This document shows positions 34,702-43,960 of a stretch of 64,000 nt of DNA, piece by piece. The notes under the pieces were generated by a model that was not told where the DNA came from, searched no databases, and worked only from the letters and a program-made list of their open reading frames with translations. Where the stretch lies: positions 310,001-374,000 of the forward strand of contig CAWHIX010000010.1 in NCBI GenBank assembly GCA_963829545.1, in the 5' to 3' direction. This DNA comes from JAXGXJ01 sp963829545 (GTDB taxonomy: Bacteria; Actinomycetota; Thermoleophilia; RBG-16-64-13). The position numbers and the translations under genes were made by a program. The number at the start of each line of letters is the position of its first letter. The stretch's first letter is position 1.

Positions 34702-35693
34702 CCACAGCGAGAGGGCGGGTGGTCACGGCCGCTGAGGTAGCGGAGCGTCTGCGTCTCGAGAAGCGGGTCTTGGTGGTGACGCACGAGTCGCCGGATGGCG
34801 ACGCCCTCGGGTCTCTGGTGGCCTTCTCGCTGGTGGCCCGGTCGCTCGGCATCACCGTGGATGCCTTCGTGCCGGGAGACTCTCCCTTTCCCGCGGAGTA
34901 TTCCTTTCTGCCCGGTCTCGCGGACGTTCGCAGGGGTGCGCCCCCGGAGGTGGATGAAGGCACCACCGTCTACATGCTCGATTGCGCTTCGCTCTTGCGC
35001 TCCCACGGCGACCGCTTCGAGGCGGGGGCGTTCAGGGTCAACATCGATCATCATCAGGACAATCCCGGCTACGGCGAGCTGAACCTGCTCGTGCCCGAAG
35101 CCCCCTCCACCACCGCCATCCTGTACGATGTCTTCAAGGAGTGTGGGCCGGCCGTCGACGAGACCGTGGCCACGGCTCTTTACGTGGGGTTGGTCACCGA
35201 CACGGGCCGCTTCCAGTACTCGAACACCACTGCTGCGGCCCACCGCATGGCGGCCGAACTGATAGAGGCCGGACTCGACGTCAACGCCGTGTATCGCAGG
35301 GTGTACGAGAGTACCCCCCTCCCCAAGCTGATCCTGCTGCAGCGGGCCCTCTGCCATTTGGAGATCCGCCTGGGGGGACAGTTGGTCATGGCTTGGGTGG
35401 GGCCGGAAGACTTCGTGAAGGCAGGAGCGCACGAAAGTCACACCGAGGGCCTCGTCGATCAGCTGCGACGCATCCAGGGAGCCCGGGTGGCGGCCTTCGT
35501 GCGCATGAGGACCCGGGATGGTGCGCCGGAATGCAAAGTGAGCCTGCGTTCCACGGACGGGACGGTTGACGTGGCCGCTATTGCCAATCTGCAGGGCGGA
35601 GGGGGCCACGTGCGGGCGGCCGGCTTCACCTCAGGTATGGCCGTCTCCGAGGTCATGGACTGGATCGAGGGCGAGCTGAAGGCTCGGCCGTGA
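34698..35693 (+). CDS. nrnA: DHH-family nanoRNase/pAp phosphatase NrnA
   Basis: Degrades 2-5 nt RNAs and dephosphorylates pAp. 331 aa. The DHH domain shows VVTHESPDGDALGSLVAF, MLDCASLL, NIDHHQDNPGYGELN (DHH at about 117) and LVTDTGRFQYSNTT; the C-terminal DHHA1 domain has GGGGHVRAAGFTSG. It lies between rbfA and truB, overlapping both by 4 bp, as in B. subtilis-like clusters. Confidence 0.94.
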   Translation: MTTARGRVVTAAEVAERLRLEKRVLVVTHESPDGDALGSLVAFSLVARSLGITVDAFVPGDSPFPAEYSFLPGLADVRRGAPPEVDEGTTVYMLDCASLLRSHGDRFEAGAFRVNIDHHQDNPGYGELNLLVPEAPSTTAILYDVFKECGPAVDETVATALYVGLVTDTGRFQYSNTTAAAHRMAAELIEAGLDVNAVYRRVYESTPLPKLILLQRALCHLEIRLGGQLVMAWVGPEDFVKAGAHESHTEGLVDQLRRIQGARVAAFVRMRTRDGAPECKVSLRSTDGTVDVAAIANLQGGGGHVRAAGFTSGMAVSEVMDWIEGELKARP

Positions 35694-36571
35694 CTGAGGG
35701 GCCTGGAGTGTCCTGTGTCGTCCTCCTGGATAAACCGGCCGGGCCCACGAGCTTCGATATGGTGCGCGTCGCCCGCCGGGGGATGCGGACGCGCGTTGGG
35801 CACGCCGGCACCCTCGACCCCTTTGCCACCGGGCTGCTCCTCATCCTCATAGGCCAGGCCACGCGCGTCTCGAACCTCCTGATGGAACTGCCCAAGGAAT
35901 ACGAATTCACCGTGCAGTTCGGGGCGGTCTCGAGCACGGCAGACCCCACCGGCGACATCGTCCCCACAGGCAGGCGGGCGGAGGCTTCCCAGATCGAAGA
36001 GGCGCTGGTCTCCTTCCAGGGCCGTATCCGGCAGAGGGTACCAATGACCTCGGCCGTCAAGGTGGATGGGGAGCCGCTCTACCGGAGAGCGCACCGAGGG
36101 GAATCCATCGAGACACCGGAACGTGAGGTCATGGTGCACGAGATGCGCCTGCTCGATTTCGACGTTGAGCGGCAAACGGCGCGGATGGTGGCCGTCACGG
36201 GAAGCGGGACGTACGTCAGAAGCCTGGCCGAAGACCTGGGACGGGCTACCGGTGCCGGGGGGTATGCGGCCTCGCTCAGACGGGCGCGCTGCGGCCGTTT
36301 CACTGCGTCGGAGGCGCTCGCGCCGGAGGATCTCTCCCCTGACCGGTACGTGGCCGACGGGCGGAGCGTGCTCCCCGTCGGTGAGGCCCTCGACTTTCTC
36401 CCCGCCTATCATCTGGACGAGCGGCAGGCGCGGCTGGCCGCGAACGGTAACCAACTGGCCCGGACCCCGGCCGGGCGCTTCCGCGCCTACGGCCCCGAGG
36501 GGCTGCTGGGTGTCTACGAGGGCCTGGGCGAGGTGGCGCGACCCCTGACAGTCTTCTCGAGCCCCGCATGA
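35690..36571 (+). CDS. truB: tRNA pseudouridine55 synthase TruB
   Basis: Makes pseudouridine 55 in the T loop of all tRNAs. 293 aa. Landmarks: LLDKPAGPTSFDMV, GHAGTLDPFATGLLLI (catalytic Asp about 43), KEYEFTVQFG, MTSAVKVDGEPLYRRAHRG and SGTYVRSLAEDLG; a short PUA-like C-terminal part follows. GTG start overlapping nrnA; ATGA overlap with ribF. Confidence 0.95.
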   Translation: MTEGPGVSCVVLLDKPAGPTSFDMVRVARRGMRTRVGHAGTLDPFATGLLLILIGQATRVSNLLMELPKEYEFTVQFGAVSSTADPTGDIVPTGRRAEASQIEEALVSFQGRIRQRVPMTSAVKVDGEPLYRRAHRGESIETPEREVMVHEMRLLDFDVERQTARMVAVTGSGTYVRSLAEDLGRATGAGGYAASLRRARCGRFTASEALAPEDLSPDRYVADGRSVLPVGEALDFLPAYHLDERQARLAANGNQLARTPAGRFRAYGPEGLLGVYEGLGEVARPLTVFSSPA

Positions 36572-37530
36572 GCCTCCGTCTGTACGAATCGCCGGAAGAG
36601 ATCCCCGAAGCTCCGGCCGGCGGCCGCGTGGTGGCCATCGGCGTGTTCGACGGCGTCCACAGGGGCCACCAGCGGATCCTAAGGGAAGCGGTGGAGAGGG
36701 CGCGGGTCGTGCCCGAGTCAGTGGCAGCCGCGGTCACCTTCCGCCCCCATCCGGAGGCTGTTCTCAGGCCCCATATCGCTCCCCGACAGCTCACCTCCCT
36801 GGCTCGCAAGGCCGAGATCATTGAGGGGCTGGGATTGGAAGAGCTCATGGTGGTCAAGTTCGACCGGGTCTTCGCCCAGCTTTCACCGGCCGATTTCTGC
36901 TCACACGTGCTGTCTAGGCGCTTGGGCGCCCGCCTCGTGCTTGTGGGGGAGAACTTCCGCTTCGGCCACGGCGCCTCCGGCGGTCCCGACGACCTGAGGG
37001 AGTACGGCCGCAGGCACGATTTCGACACTCAGGTGGTCGCGCTGAGCCAGGAGGGCGGGGAGACTATATCGAGCACCCGCATCCGCAGGCTCGTCAGCGC
37101 CGGTCACGTTGCCGAGGCGGCCCAACTTCTTGGCCGTCCCCATCGCATCGAAGGCCTGGTGGTGGCCGGAGTGGGGCGGGGCAGGACTCTGGCCGCGCCG
37201 ACCGCCAATCTGGCCGTGGAGGTGGAGACGGCTCTACCGCGTCAGGGGGTATACGTCACCCGATCGATCCTGGCGGGCGGCGCTTCTCATCTTTCCTTGA
37301 CCAGCGTGGGCACCAATCCGACCTTCGAACACGATGACCAGGTGCGCGTCGAGACCCTCCTTCTAGACTATGACGGTGACATCTACGGGACCCACATGGC
37401 GGTCGACTTCCTCGAATGGATACGCGGCCAGCAGAGGTTCGCCACCGCGGAAGCCTTGGCCGAGAGGATCAGGCTGGACGTGGACGTTGCCAGGGGGTAT
37501 CTCGACAGCCGAGGCGGCCTATTTGCCTGA
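36568..37530 (+). CDS. ribF: Bifunctional riboflavin kinase/FAD synthetase
   Basis: Converts riboflavin to FMN and FAD. 320 aa. The N-terminal nucleotidyltransferase domain shows AIGVFDGVHRGHQRILREA, VVKFDRVFAQLSP, VGENFRFGHGASG and ISSTRIRRL. The C-terminal kinase domain shows GRGRTLAAPTANLA, SVGTNPTFE and VDFLEWIRGQQRF. End of the rimP-to-ribF run of coupled genes. Confidence 0.96.
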   Translation: MSLRLYESPEEIPEAPAGGRVVAIGVFDGVHRGHQRILREAVERARVVPESVAAAVTFRPHPEAVLRPHIAPRQLTSLARKAEIIEGLGLEELMVVKFDRVFAQLSPADFCSHVLSRRLGARLVLVGENFRFGHGASGGPDDLREYGRRHDFDTQVVALSQEGGETISSTRIRRLVSAGHVAEAAQLLGRPHRIEGLVVAGVGRGRTLAAPTANLAVEVETALPRQGVYVTRSILAGGASHLSLTSVGTNPTFEHDDQVRVETLLLDYDGDIYGTHMAVDFLEWIRGQQRFATAEALAERIRLDVDVARGYLDSRGGLFA

Positions 37531-37702
37531 GCGGGCCACCCTACTGTGGTAACCTACATCACCGCTCGGGGCAGGTAGCTCTGGGCGGGGTGGGCCCAAA
37601 ACCCGGACGGCGACGTGCGGATGGACCCACCGGCATTTAAACCTGCGTCGCGGCCCGGACCGCAGTGTCCCGGCTGGGAGCAAGGAGCCATGGAGGCTAT
37701 GC
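37531..37702 (+). promoter_or_regulatory. rpsO leader with long inverted repeat
   Basis: 172 bp without a gene. GGTGGGCCC (37589-37597) can pair with GGACCCACC (37623-37631), 8 of 9 positions, across a 25-nt loop. A weak TG-G-TAACCT (37547-37555) may be an extended -10; no good -35. S15 genes are commonly autoregulated via leader structures, so this is a candidate S15 operator; that role is inferred. Confidence 0.4.
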
Positions 37703-37969
37703 ATGCTCAGCAAAGACCGTAAGACCGAGATCATCGATCGCTTCAAGAAGCACGACGTAGACACGGGATCCCCTGAGGTGCAGATAGGCATCCTCACCGA
37801 GCGGATCAGCGTCCTCACCGAACACCTCAAGACCCACTCCAAAGATCATCACTCCCGCCGCGGCCTCCTCCAGATGGTGGGTCACCGGCGCCGCCTCCTC
37901 AACTACCTGCAGAAGCAGGATGTGGAGAGGTATCGGACGGTGGTCAAGGATCTGGGTCTGCGCAGGTAA
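37703..37969 (+). CDS. rpsO: 30S ribosomal protein uS15
   Basis: An 88-aa primary 16S-binding protein. It reads KTEIIDRFKKHDVDTGSPEV, then QIGILTERISVLTEHLKTH and GLLQMVGHRRRLLNYL, textbook uS15. A CAAGGAGCC-type site precedes. Followed by pnp, the standard rpsO-pnp pair. Confidence 0.97.
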   Translation: MLSKDRKTEIIDRFKKHDVDTGSPEVQIGILTERISVLTEHLKTHSKDHHSRRGLLQMVGHRRRLLNYLQKQDVERYRTVVKDLGLRR

Positions 37970-38062
37970 ACGAGCGGCGGAATCGGCGGACAGTAGGCAG
38001 CAGCGAAGTAGTCATCGCAGGAACGGTAGGGCCAAGGAAAGGCCCGCAGACGGGAGAAGACA

Positions 38063-40190
38063 GTGGGAAGCGGAGTAAGCACGACAGAGGTAACGCTAGG
38101 CGACAAGAGGATCACGTTCGAGACAGGCAGGCTGGCGAAGCAGGCGAGTGGGGCCGTGGTCGTCCGCTCGGGCGACACCATGGTGCTGGTCACGGCTGTG
38201 GTCTCGAGCAACGAACGGAACGTGGATTTCTTCCCCCTCACGGTGGACGTGGAGGCAGGGATGTACGCCGCGGGGAAGATCCCCGGCGGCTTCATAAAGA
38301 AAGAGGGACGGGCCAGCGATCAGGCCATCTTGAACGCGCGCCTCATCGACAGGCCCATCCGGCCGCTGTGGCCGAAAGGCTTCAACAAAGAGACGCACAT
38401 AGTGGCGACGGTGCTTTCTGTCGATAAGACCAACCCCTACGACGTCTTGGCCATCGCGGGCGCCTCGGCGGCATTGAGTCTGTCCGAAGCCCCGTTCCAT
38501 GGGCCTGTGGGCGCCGTCAGAGTGGCTAAGGTCGACGGTTCCTGGGTCGTGAACCCCACCTATGAGGAGATCGACCAAAGCCCTGTGAATCTCGTGGTCG
38601 CCGGTACCGCCGATGCTATCGGCATGGTGGAGGCGGGCTGCGAGGAGGTCGACGAGGCGGACATCATCGCCGGCCTCGAGGTGGCGCATGAGGCCATCAA
38701 GAAGGAGTGCGAAGCCATCAGCGCTTGGGCGGCCCGGGAAGGCAAGCCCAAGATGGAGTTCGCCGAGCGGCTGCCCGATTCGCTCCTCATGGACAAGATC
38801 AAGGCTCGTTTCGCCGCAGACATCAGCCGGGCCAGCGCGGTGCTCGACAAGCACGAGAGGGCGAACGCTCTCGCTGCTCTGAAGCAGGAAGCACTGGCGG
38901 CGTGGCCGCCGGCCGAAGGCGCGGTCGACCCGGCCGCCGACACGGCGGCTCTGGCCAAGGCTTTCGACGCCGTGGAGAAGGAGACGGTGCGTCGCCAGAT
39001 CGCCGTGGAGAAGAAGCGGCCCGACGGTCGTGCCGCCGAGGAGATCCGCGCCATATCCTGCGAAGTGCGGGTGGCTCCTCGCACCCACGGCTCCGGTCTC
39101 TTCACCAGGGGCCAGACCCAGGTACTCACGCTGCTGACGCTGGGAGCGGCCAGGGACGAGCAGCGTATCGATGGCCTCGACATCGAGGAATCCAAGCGCT
39201 TCATGCACCATTACAAGTTCCCGCCCTTCAGCGTGGGCGAGGCGGGCTTCATGCGCGGGCCCGGTCGGCGCGAGATCGGCCACGGTGCCCTGGCCGAGCG
39301 GGCGCTCGTGCCCGTCATCCCCGATGAGGAGGCCTTCCCCTACACCATCCGCCTGGTCTCGGAGACCCTGGAGTCGAACGGCTCCAGCTCCATGGCCAGC
39401 GTCTGCGGCTCCACCCTGGCCCTCATGGACGCCGGCGTGCCTATCGTCGCGCCCGGTGGCCGGCATCGCCATGGGTCTGGTCAAGGAGAAGGACGACTAC
39501 GTCGTGCTCACCGACATCGCCGGCGTCGAAGACCACCTGGGCGACATGGACTTCAAGGTGGCCGGCACCGACAAAGGCATCACGGCCCTGCAGATGGACA
39601 TCAAGATCAAGGGCGTGACCTTCGCCATCATGCGCGATGCTCTGGAGAGCGCGCGGAAGGCGCGGCTGTTCCTCCTCGGCAAGATGGCCGAGTCTCTCAA
39701 CGGTCCGCGCGGCGAACTTTCTGAGTTCGCGCCCCGCATCGCCACCATCCGTATCGACCCCGAGAAGATCGGGGCGGTCATCGGTAAGGGCGGCGAGACC
39801 ATCCGCGGTATGGAAGCCGACTTCGAGTGCACCATCGACGTGGCCGAGGACGGGCTGATCAAGGTCTTCGCCACCGACGGCAAACTGGGCGACCAGTGCA
39901 TCGAGCGCATCGGCCTGCTAACCCGCGAGACCAAAGTGGGCGACATCGTCGAAGGCCGCGTGGCTTCCACCACCTCGTTCGGGGCGTTCGTGACCCTCAA
40001 GCCGGGCACCGACGGTCTCGTCCACATCTCCCGCCTGGCCGATCACCGCGTGGGTACGGTCGAGGAAGTGGTCAATAGGGGCGACCTGGTGCGGGTAGAG
40101 GTCCTCGAAGTGCAGCAGCAGGGTGGCAAAGAGAAGATCAGCCTCCGGCTGCTTGAGAACCTGTCGGCAAAGGAAGGCAGTGGCGACTGA
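38063..40190 (+). CDS. pnp: Polyribonucleotide nucleotidyltransferase (one frameshift)
   Basis: Phosphorolytic 3'-5' exoribonuclease. Two RNase PH domains (KRITFETGRLAKQASGAVVV ... GKIPGGFIKKEGR; then FTRGQTQVLTLLTLG), KH domain (KIGAVIGKGGETIRGM) and S1 domain (GRVASTTSFGAFVTLKPGTD). As read the frame changes at 39452-39456: GCGCCCGG carries one C too many, because removing it restores APVAGIAMGLVKE, a conserved strand. The repaired length is 708 aa, normal for PNPase. The two halves are otherwise intact, so sequence error is more likely than mutation. Overlaps the M16 peptidase gene by 11 bp. Confidence 0.93.
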
Positions 40191-41460
40191 CGAGTACCGC
40201 CTGGAGCGGCTTGGCAACGGCCAGCGCCTGATAACCGAGAAGCTCGACCATCTGAGGTCGATCTGCCTGGGCTTTTGGATCCCGGCCGGCTCGCGAGACG
40301 AGCCGGCCGAGCTCTATGGCGCCAGCCACTTCCTCGAGCATCTCCTCTTCAAGGGTTCGTCGAAGTACACGGCTGAGGAGATCGCCCAGATCTTCGACAC
40401 CCTGGGCGGGGAGCTTAACGCCAGCACCTCGCGGGAGTATGTGGTGGTCTACGGACGTTTCCTCGACGACCAATTGCCGGTCGCCATGGACGTGATGACC
40501 GACATGCTGCTCACCCCTACATTCACGGATCTGGACCAGGAGCGTGAAGTCATCCTGGAAGAGATCGCCATGGTGGAGGACTCGCCGCAGGATCTCATCC
40601 ACGACGTCCTGGCAGAGGTGGTCCTCGACGGGCATCCGTTGGCACATCCCATCCTGGGCACGCGTGCGAGCATCACGGAGGCGTCGGAGGACGATCTGCG
40701 GGCCTTCCATCGTCGCTTGTTCGGTTTCAGCAACATGGTGGTGGCGGCCGCGGGCAACGTGGACCACGACGCGGTACGCGCCCTGCTTGTGGAGCGGCTG
40801 AGCGTCGGCGACGGGTCGCCTGAAGAGCGCGACGATTCCGTCATCGGCTCCCGACCCAGCAGACAGTTCCTCACCAAAGAAACGGAGCAGATGCATGTCT
40901 GCTTCGGTGGCGTGGGAATGGCCCGCAACGACGAGCGCCGCTTCCAGCTTTCCGTCCTCGACAGCCTCTTCGGGGGGTCGCTCAGTTCGCGTCTCTTCCA
41001 GGAGGTGCGCGAGAAGCGGGGGCTGGTGTACAGCGTGTACTCCTTCGCCAACCTCTACCGAGAAACGGGCATGGTGGGCCTCTACTTCGGCTGCCGCCCC
41101 GAGCGGCTGGGCACCGTCGTCGAGACGGTGGGCCGCGAGTTGGTGCGACTGGTGAAGGAGCCCGTGCCCGAGGACGAGCTGCAGAGGGCCAAGGAGCACC
41201 TGAAAGGGCGCATGATCCTGGGTCTGGAGAGCACTTCAAGTCGCATGAACCGCCTGGGCAAGGCGGTCATCACCGACACCGAGATCCTGTCGCTCGACCA
41301 ACTCGCGCAGCGCATCGACGCCGTCACCAGCGAGCAACTGCTCGAACTGGCCGGGGAGTTGTTCCCGCCGCGCGCCCTCTCCGTCGTGGGCATCGGAGCC
41401 GACGAGGAGGCCTTCACAAAGGTTGTGCCGGCCGATTGCCTGGCCGGCCTCATCGACTAA
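40180..41460 (+). CDS. M16 family zinc peptidase
   Basis: A processing-peptidase-like (insulinase family) protein, 426 aa. The inverted zinc motif HFLEH is at about 50-54 in GASHFLEHLLFKGSSKYTAE, with the downstream Glu in EREVILEEIAMVED. Two M16 domains are seen, the second with LSSRLFQEVREKRGLVYSVY. Genes of this family follow pnp in Bacillus (ymxG/mlpA) and many Gram-positives; physiological substrate unknown. GTG 40180 inside the pnp end is the chosen start. Confidence 0.92.
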   Translation: MATDEYRLERLGNGQRLITEKLDHLRSICLGFWIPAGSRDEPAELYGASHFLEHLLFKGSSKYTAEEIAQIFDTLGGELNASTSREYVVVYGRFLDDQLPVAMDVMTDMLLTPTFTDLDQEREVILEEIAMVEDSPQDLIHDVLAEVVLDGHPLAHPILGTRASITEASEDDLRAFHRRLFGFSNMVVAAAGNVDHDAVRALLVERLSVGDGSPEERDDSVIGSRPSRQFLTKETEQMHVCFGGVGMARNDERRFQLSVLDSLFGGSLSSRLFQEVREKRGLVYSVYSFANLYRETGMVGLYFGCRPERLGTVVETVGRELVRLVKEPVPEDELQRAKEHLKGRMILGLESTSSRMNRLGKAVITDTEILSLDQLAQRIDAVTSEQLLELAGELFPPRALSVVGIGADEEAFTKVVPADCLAGLID

Positions 41461-41473
41461 GAGGAGGGCGAGC

Positions 41474-42250
41474 ATGCTCGTACGGGTGGCCGTGTCCGGG
41501 GCTTTGGGGCGCATGGGTGCGACGACCTGCGCGGCCGTGGCCGCCGATCCCGACCTGGAGCTGGTCGCTCTTGTCGACCCGGGACTGGCTGCCGGGTCCG
41601 GCGGCGAACCTGCCGAGCCCGTTGCGCCTGCTGCGACCAGCAAGGAGTCTGTAACCGGCCGACCGCGGAGCTACGCGGATCTTGCCGAAGCTCTCGACGC
41701 CGGGGGTATCGACGTGGTGGTCGACTTCACCACACCCGGCGTGGTGCGCGCAAACGTGCTGACCTGTATCGAGCGGCGGGTGGCGGTAGTGGTGGGGACG
41801 ACCGGTCTCTCCGCCGCCGACCTGGCTCAGATAGACCAGCGGGCCGCCGCCGCGCAGACCCCGGTGTTGGTTGCCCCGAACTTCGCCATGGGGGCCGTTC
41901 TCATGATGGAGTTCGCCCGCCAGGCCGCCAAGCACTTCAAGGCCTGCGAGATCGTGGAGTTGCATCACGATCGCAAGCTGGACGCTCCCTCGGGGACGTC
42001 GCGGCTGACCCGCCTGCGCATCGAGGAGGTGTGGGACGAAGCCGGCGTCGAGAAGGACATCCCCATCCACAGCGTGCGGCTACCGGGACTCGTCGCCCAC
42101 CAGGAGGTCATCTTCGGGGGCTTGGGCGAGACGCTGACCATCCGGCACGACTCCCTGGCTCGGGAATCGTTCATGCCCGGTGTCATGATCGCAGTCAAGC
42201 GCATCAGGGGCCTGCAAGGACTCGTGGTGGGTTTGGAGAACGTTCTATAG
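41474..42250 (+). CDS. dapB: 4-hydroxy-tetrahydrodipicolinate reductase
   Basis: NAD(P)H-dependent step of the DAP/lysine pathway. 258 aa. VAVSGALGRMGATTCAAVA (nucleotide binding), VVVDFTTPGVV, VVGTTGLS, ELHHDRKLDAPSGTS (catalytic His-His and Lys) and SVRLPGLVAHQEVIFGGLGE. ATG 41474 follows GAGGAGGGCG. With dapL and dapF further on it implies the aminotransferase route to meso-DAP. Confidence 0.94.
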   Translation: MLVRVAVSGALGRMGATTCAAVAADPDLELVALVDPGLAAGSGGEPAEPVAPAATSKESVTGRPRSYADLAEALDAGGIDVVVDFTTPGVVRANVLTCIERRVAVVVGTTGLSAADLAQIDQRAAAAQTPVLVAPNFAMGAVLMMEFARQAAKHFKACEIVELHHDRKLDAPSGTSRLTRLRIEEVWDEAGVEKDIPIHSVRLPGLVAHQEVIFGGLGETLTIRHDSLARESFMPGVMIAVKRIRGLQGLVVGLENVL

Positions 42251-42281
42251 AACCCCACGCACAGGAGGCCTGCTCTCCCTA

Positions 42282-43943
42282 GTGGTCGATGAAACACTGA
42301 AAGTCATACCCCTGGGAGGACTGGGGGCCATCGGCAAGAACATGATGGTGCTGGAGTACGGCGACGCCCTGCTCGTCGTAGACAGCGGCCTCATGTTTCC
42401 CGATGACGAGATGCTGGGCATCGACTTGGTCCTGCCCGATTTCACCTACCTGCTCGACAACAGGGACAAGGCCTTGGGCGTCATCCTCACCCATGGGCAC
42501 GAAGACCACGTGGGGGCCCTGCCCTTTCTGCTCAAGGAACTGGACATCCCCGTGTACGGCACTCGGCTCACCCTGGGGCTGGTGAACGCCAAGCTGGGCG
42601 AGCACGGCCTGCAGGGGAAGGTGACCCTGCATGAGGTGTCACCGGCGAAGGACCTGACCCTGGGCCCCTTTCGCGTGGAGTTCCTGGAGGTGTGCCACAG
42701 CATTCCCGACGGAGTGGGTCTGGGTATCCACACGCCCGTGGGTATCGTCGTCCACACGGGTGACTTCAAGCTCGACCAGACCCCCATCGACTGCCGGGTG
42801 ACCGCGATGCAGAGGTTCGCGGAGCTGGGCAGGAAGGGCGTGCTCCTCCTTATGGCGGACAGCACCAACGCCGACTATCCCGGCTTCACCAAGCCGGAGC
42901 GCAGTGTGGGGGAGAGTCTGGAGAGCATCTTCGCCCTTGCTCCTGGCCGCATCATCGTGGCTTCTTTCGCCAGTCATATCCATCGCATCCAGCAGGTGAT
43001 GGACGCGGCCTATCGTCACGGCCGCTCCGTGGCCGTCATAGGCCGCAGCATGGTCAAGAACGTCAATATCGCCAGCAACCTGGGCTACCTGACCGTTCCG
43101 GACGGGCTCATCGTCAGGCCCCACGACGTATGCCTGCTCCCTGCCGACAAGGTGGTCATCCTATCGACCGGAAGCCAGGGAGAGCCTCTCTCCGCTCTGG
43201 CCCGTATGGCCTCGCAAGAGCATCCGCTGGTGGAGATCACCAAGGGCGACACGGTCGTCATCTCGGCTCGGCCCGTGCCGGGCAACGAGACCAGTGTGTA
43301 CCGCACCATCGACCGGCTGTTCGCCGCCGGTGCCAGAGTGATCTACGAAGCCTCGGCCGGTGTTCATGTATCGGGCCACGCGGCGGCTGAGGAACTCAAG
43401 GTGATGCTGAACCTCGTGCGACCCCGCTTCTTCATGCCCATCCACGGTGAGCACCGGCATCTCTTCTTTCACGCCGAACTGGCGCGCGCGGTGGGGATGA
43501 AGGACGAGGACATCTTCTTGCTGGAGAACGGAGACGTCCTGGAGTTGCTGCCCGATCAAGCGGCCGTCACCGGACAGGTGCAGGCGGGCATGATCCTCGT
43601 CGACGGCTTCGCCATGGGCGATCTGCACGACCTCGTTCTTCGCGACCGGAAGCACCTCTCCACCGATGGGCTGGTGATGGTCGTGGTGGCGCGGAGCGCG
43701 CAGGACGGGAAGATCGTGGGGGAACCGGAAGTCGTGTTCAGGGGCTTCGCGCACTCCGGCGACCTCGACAAGCTGACCGAAGAAGCGAAGCGGCGGGTCA
43801 TCGAAACGCTTGACACTGGGGAGATGCGGCGCGTCACGGACGCAGCGCTGCTCAAGAACCACGTGCACGACGTCCTGCAGAAGTACCTCCACAAAGAAGC
43901 CGGCAGACGGCCCATGGTGCTGCCGGTGGTTGTCGAGGTCTAG
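42282..43943 (+). CDS. rnj: Ribonuclease J
   Basis: Metallo-beta-lactamase RNase with 5'-3' exo- and endonuclease activity in RNA processing and decay. 553 aa. KVIPLGGLGAIGKNMMVLEY; metal motif LTHGHEDHVGALPFLL (about 71); HSIPDGVGL; DSTNADYPGFT; beta-CASP motif SGHAAAEELKVMLN then RPRFFMPIHGEHRHL; C-terminal domain. GTG start 42282 has AGGAGG some distance upstream (42262-42267). The adjacent RNase Y and PNPase genes give a Gram-positive-like decay set. Confidence 0.96.
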   Translation: MVDETLKVIPLGGLGAIGKNMMVLEYGDALLVVDSGLMFPDDEMLGIDLVLPDFTYLLDNRDKALGVILTHGHEDHVGALPFLLKELDIPVYGTRLTLGLVNAKLGEHGLQGKVTLHEVSPAKDLTLGPFRVEFLEVCHSIPDGVGLGIHTPVGIVVHTGDFKLDQTPIDCRVTAMQRFAELGRKGVLLLMADSTNADYPGFTKPERSVGESLESIFALAPGRIIVASFASHIHRIQQVMDAAYRHGRSVAVIGRSMVKNVNIASNLGYLTVPDGLIVRPHDVCLLPADKVVILSTGSQGEPLSALARMASQEHPLVEITKGDTVVISARPVPGNETSVYRTIDRLFAAGARVIYEASAGVHVSGHAAAEELKVMLNLVRPRFFMPIHGEHRHLFFHAELARAVGMKDEDIFLLENGDVLELLPDQAAVTGQVQAGMILVDGFAMGDLHDLVLRDRKHLSTDGLVMVVVARSAQDGKIVGEPEVVFRGFAHSGDLDKLTEEAKRRVIETLDTGEMRRVTDAALLKNHVHDVLQKYLHKEAGRRPMVLPVVVEV

Positions 43944-43960
43944 CCCTCAAAGGGCGGGCC

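Noticed and set aside
39457..39724. A Gly/Arg/His-rich C-terminal domain on the first pnp frame
   Set aside because: It is an out-of-frame reading of the PNPase second half; the real sequence continues in the next frame with KH and S1 domains.
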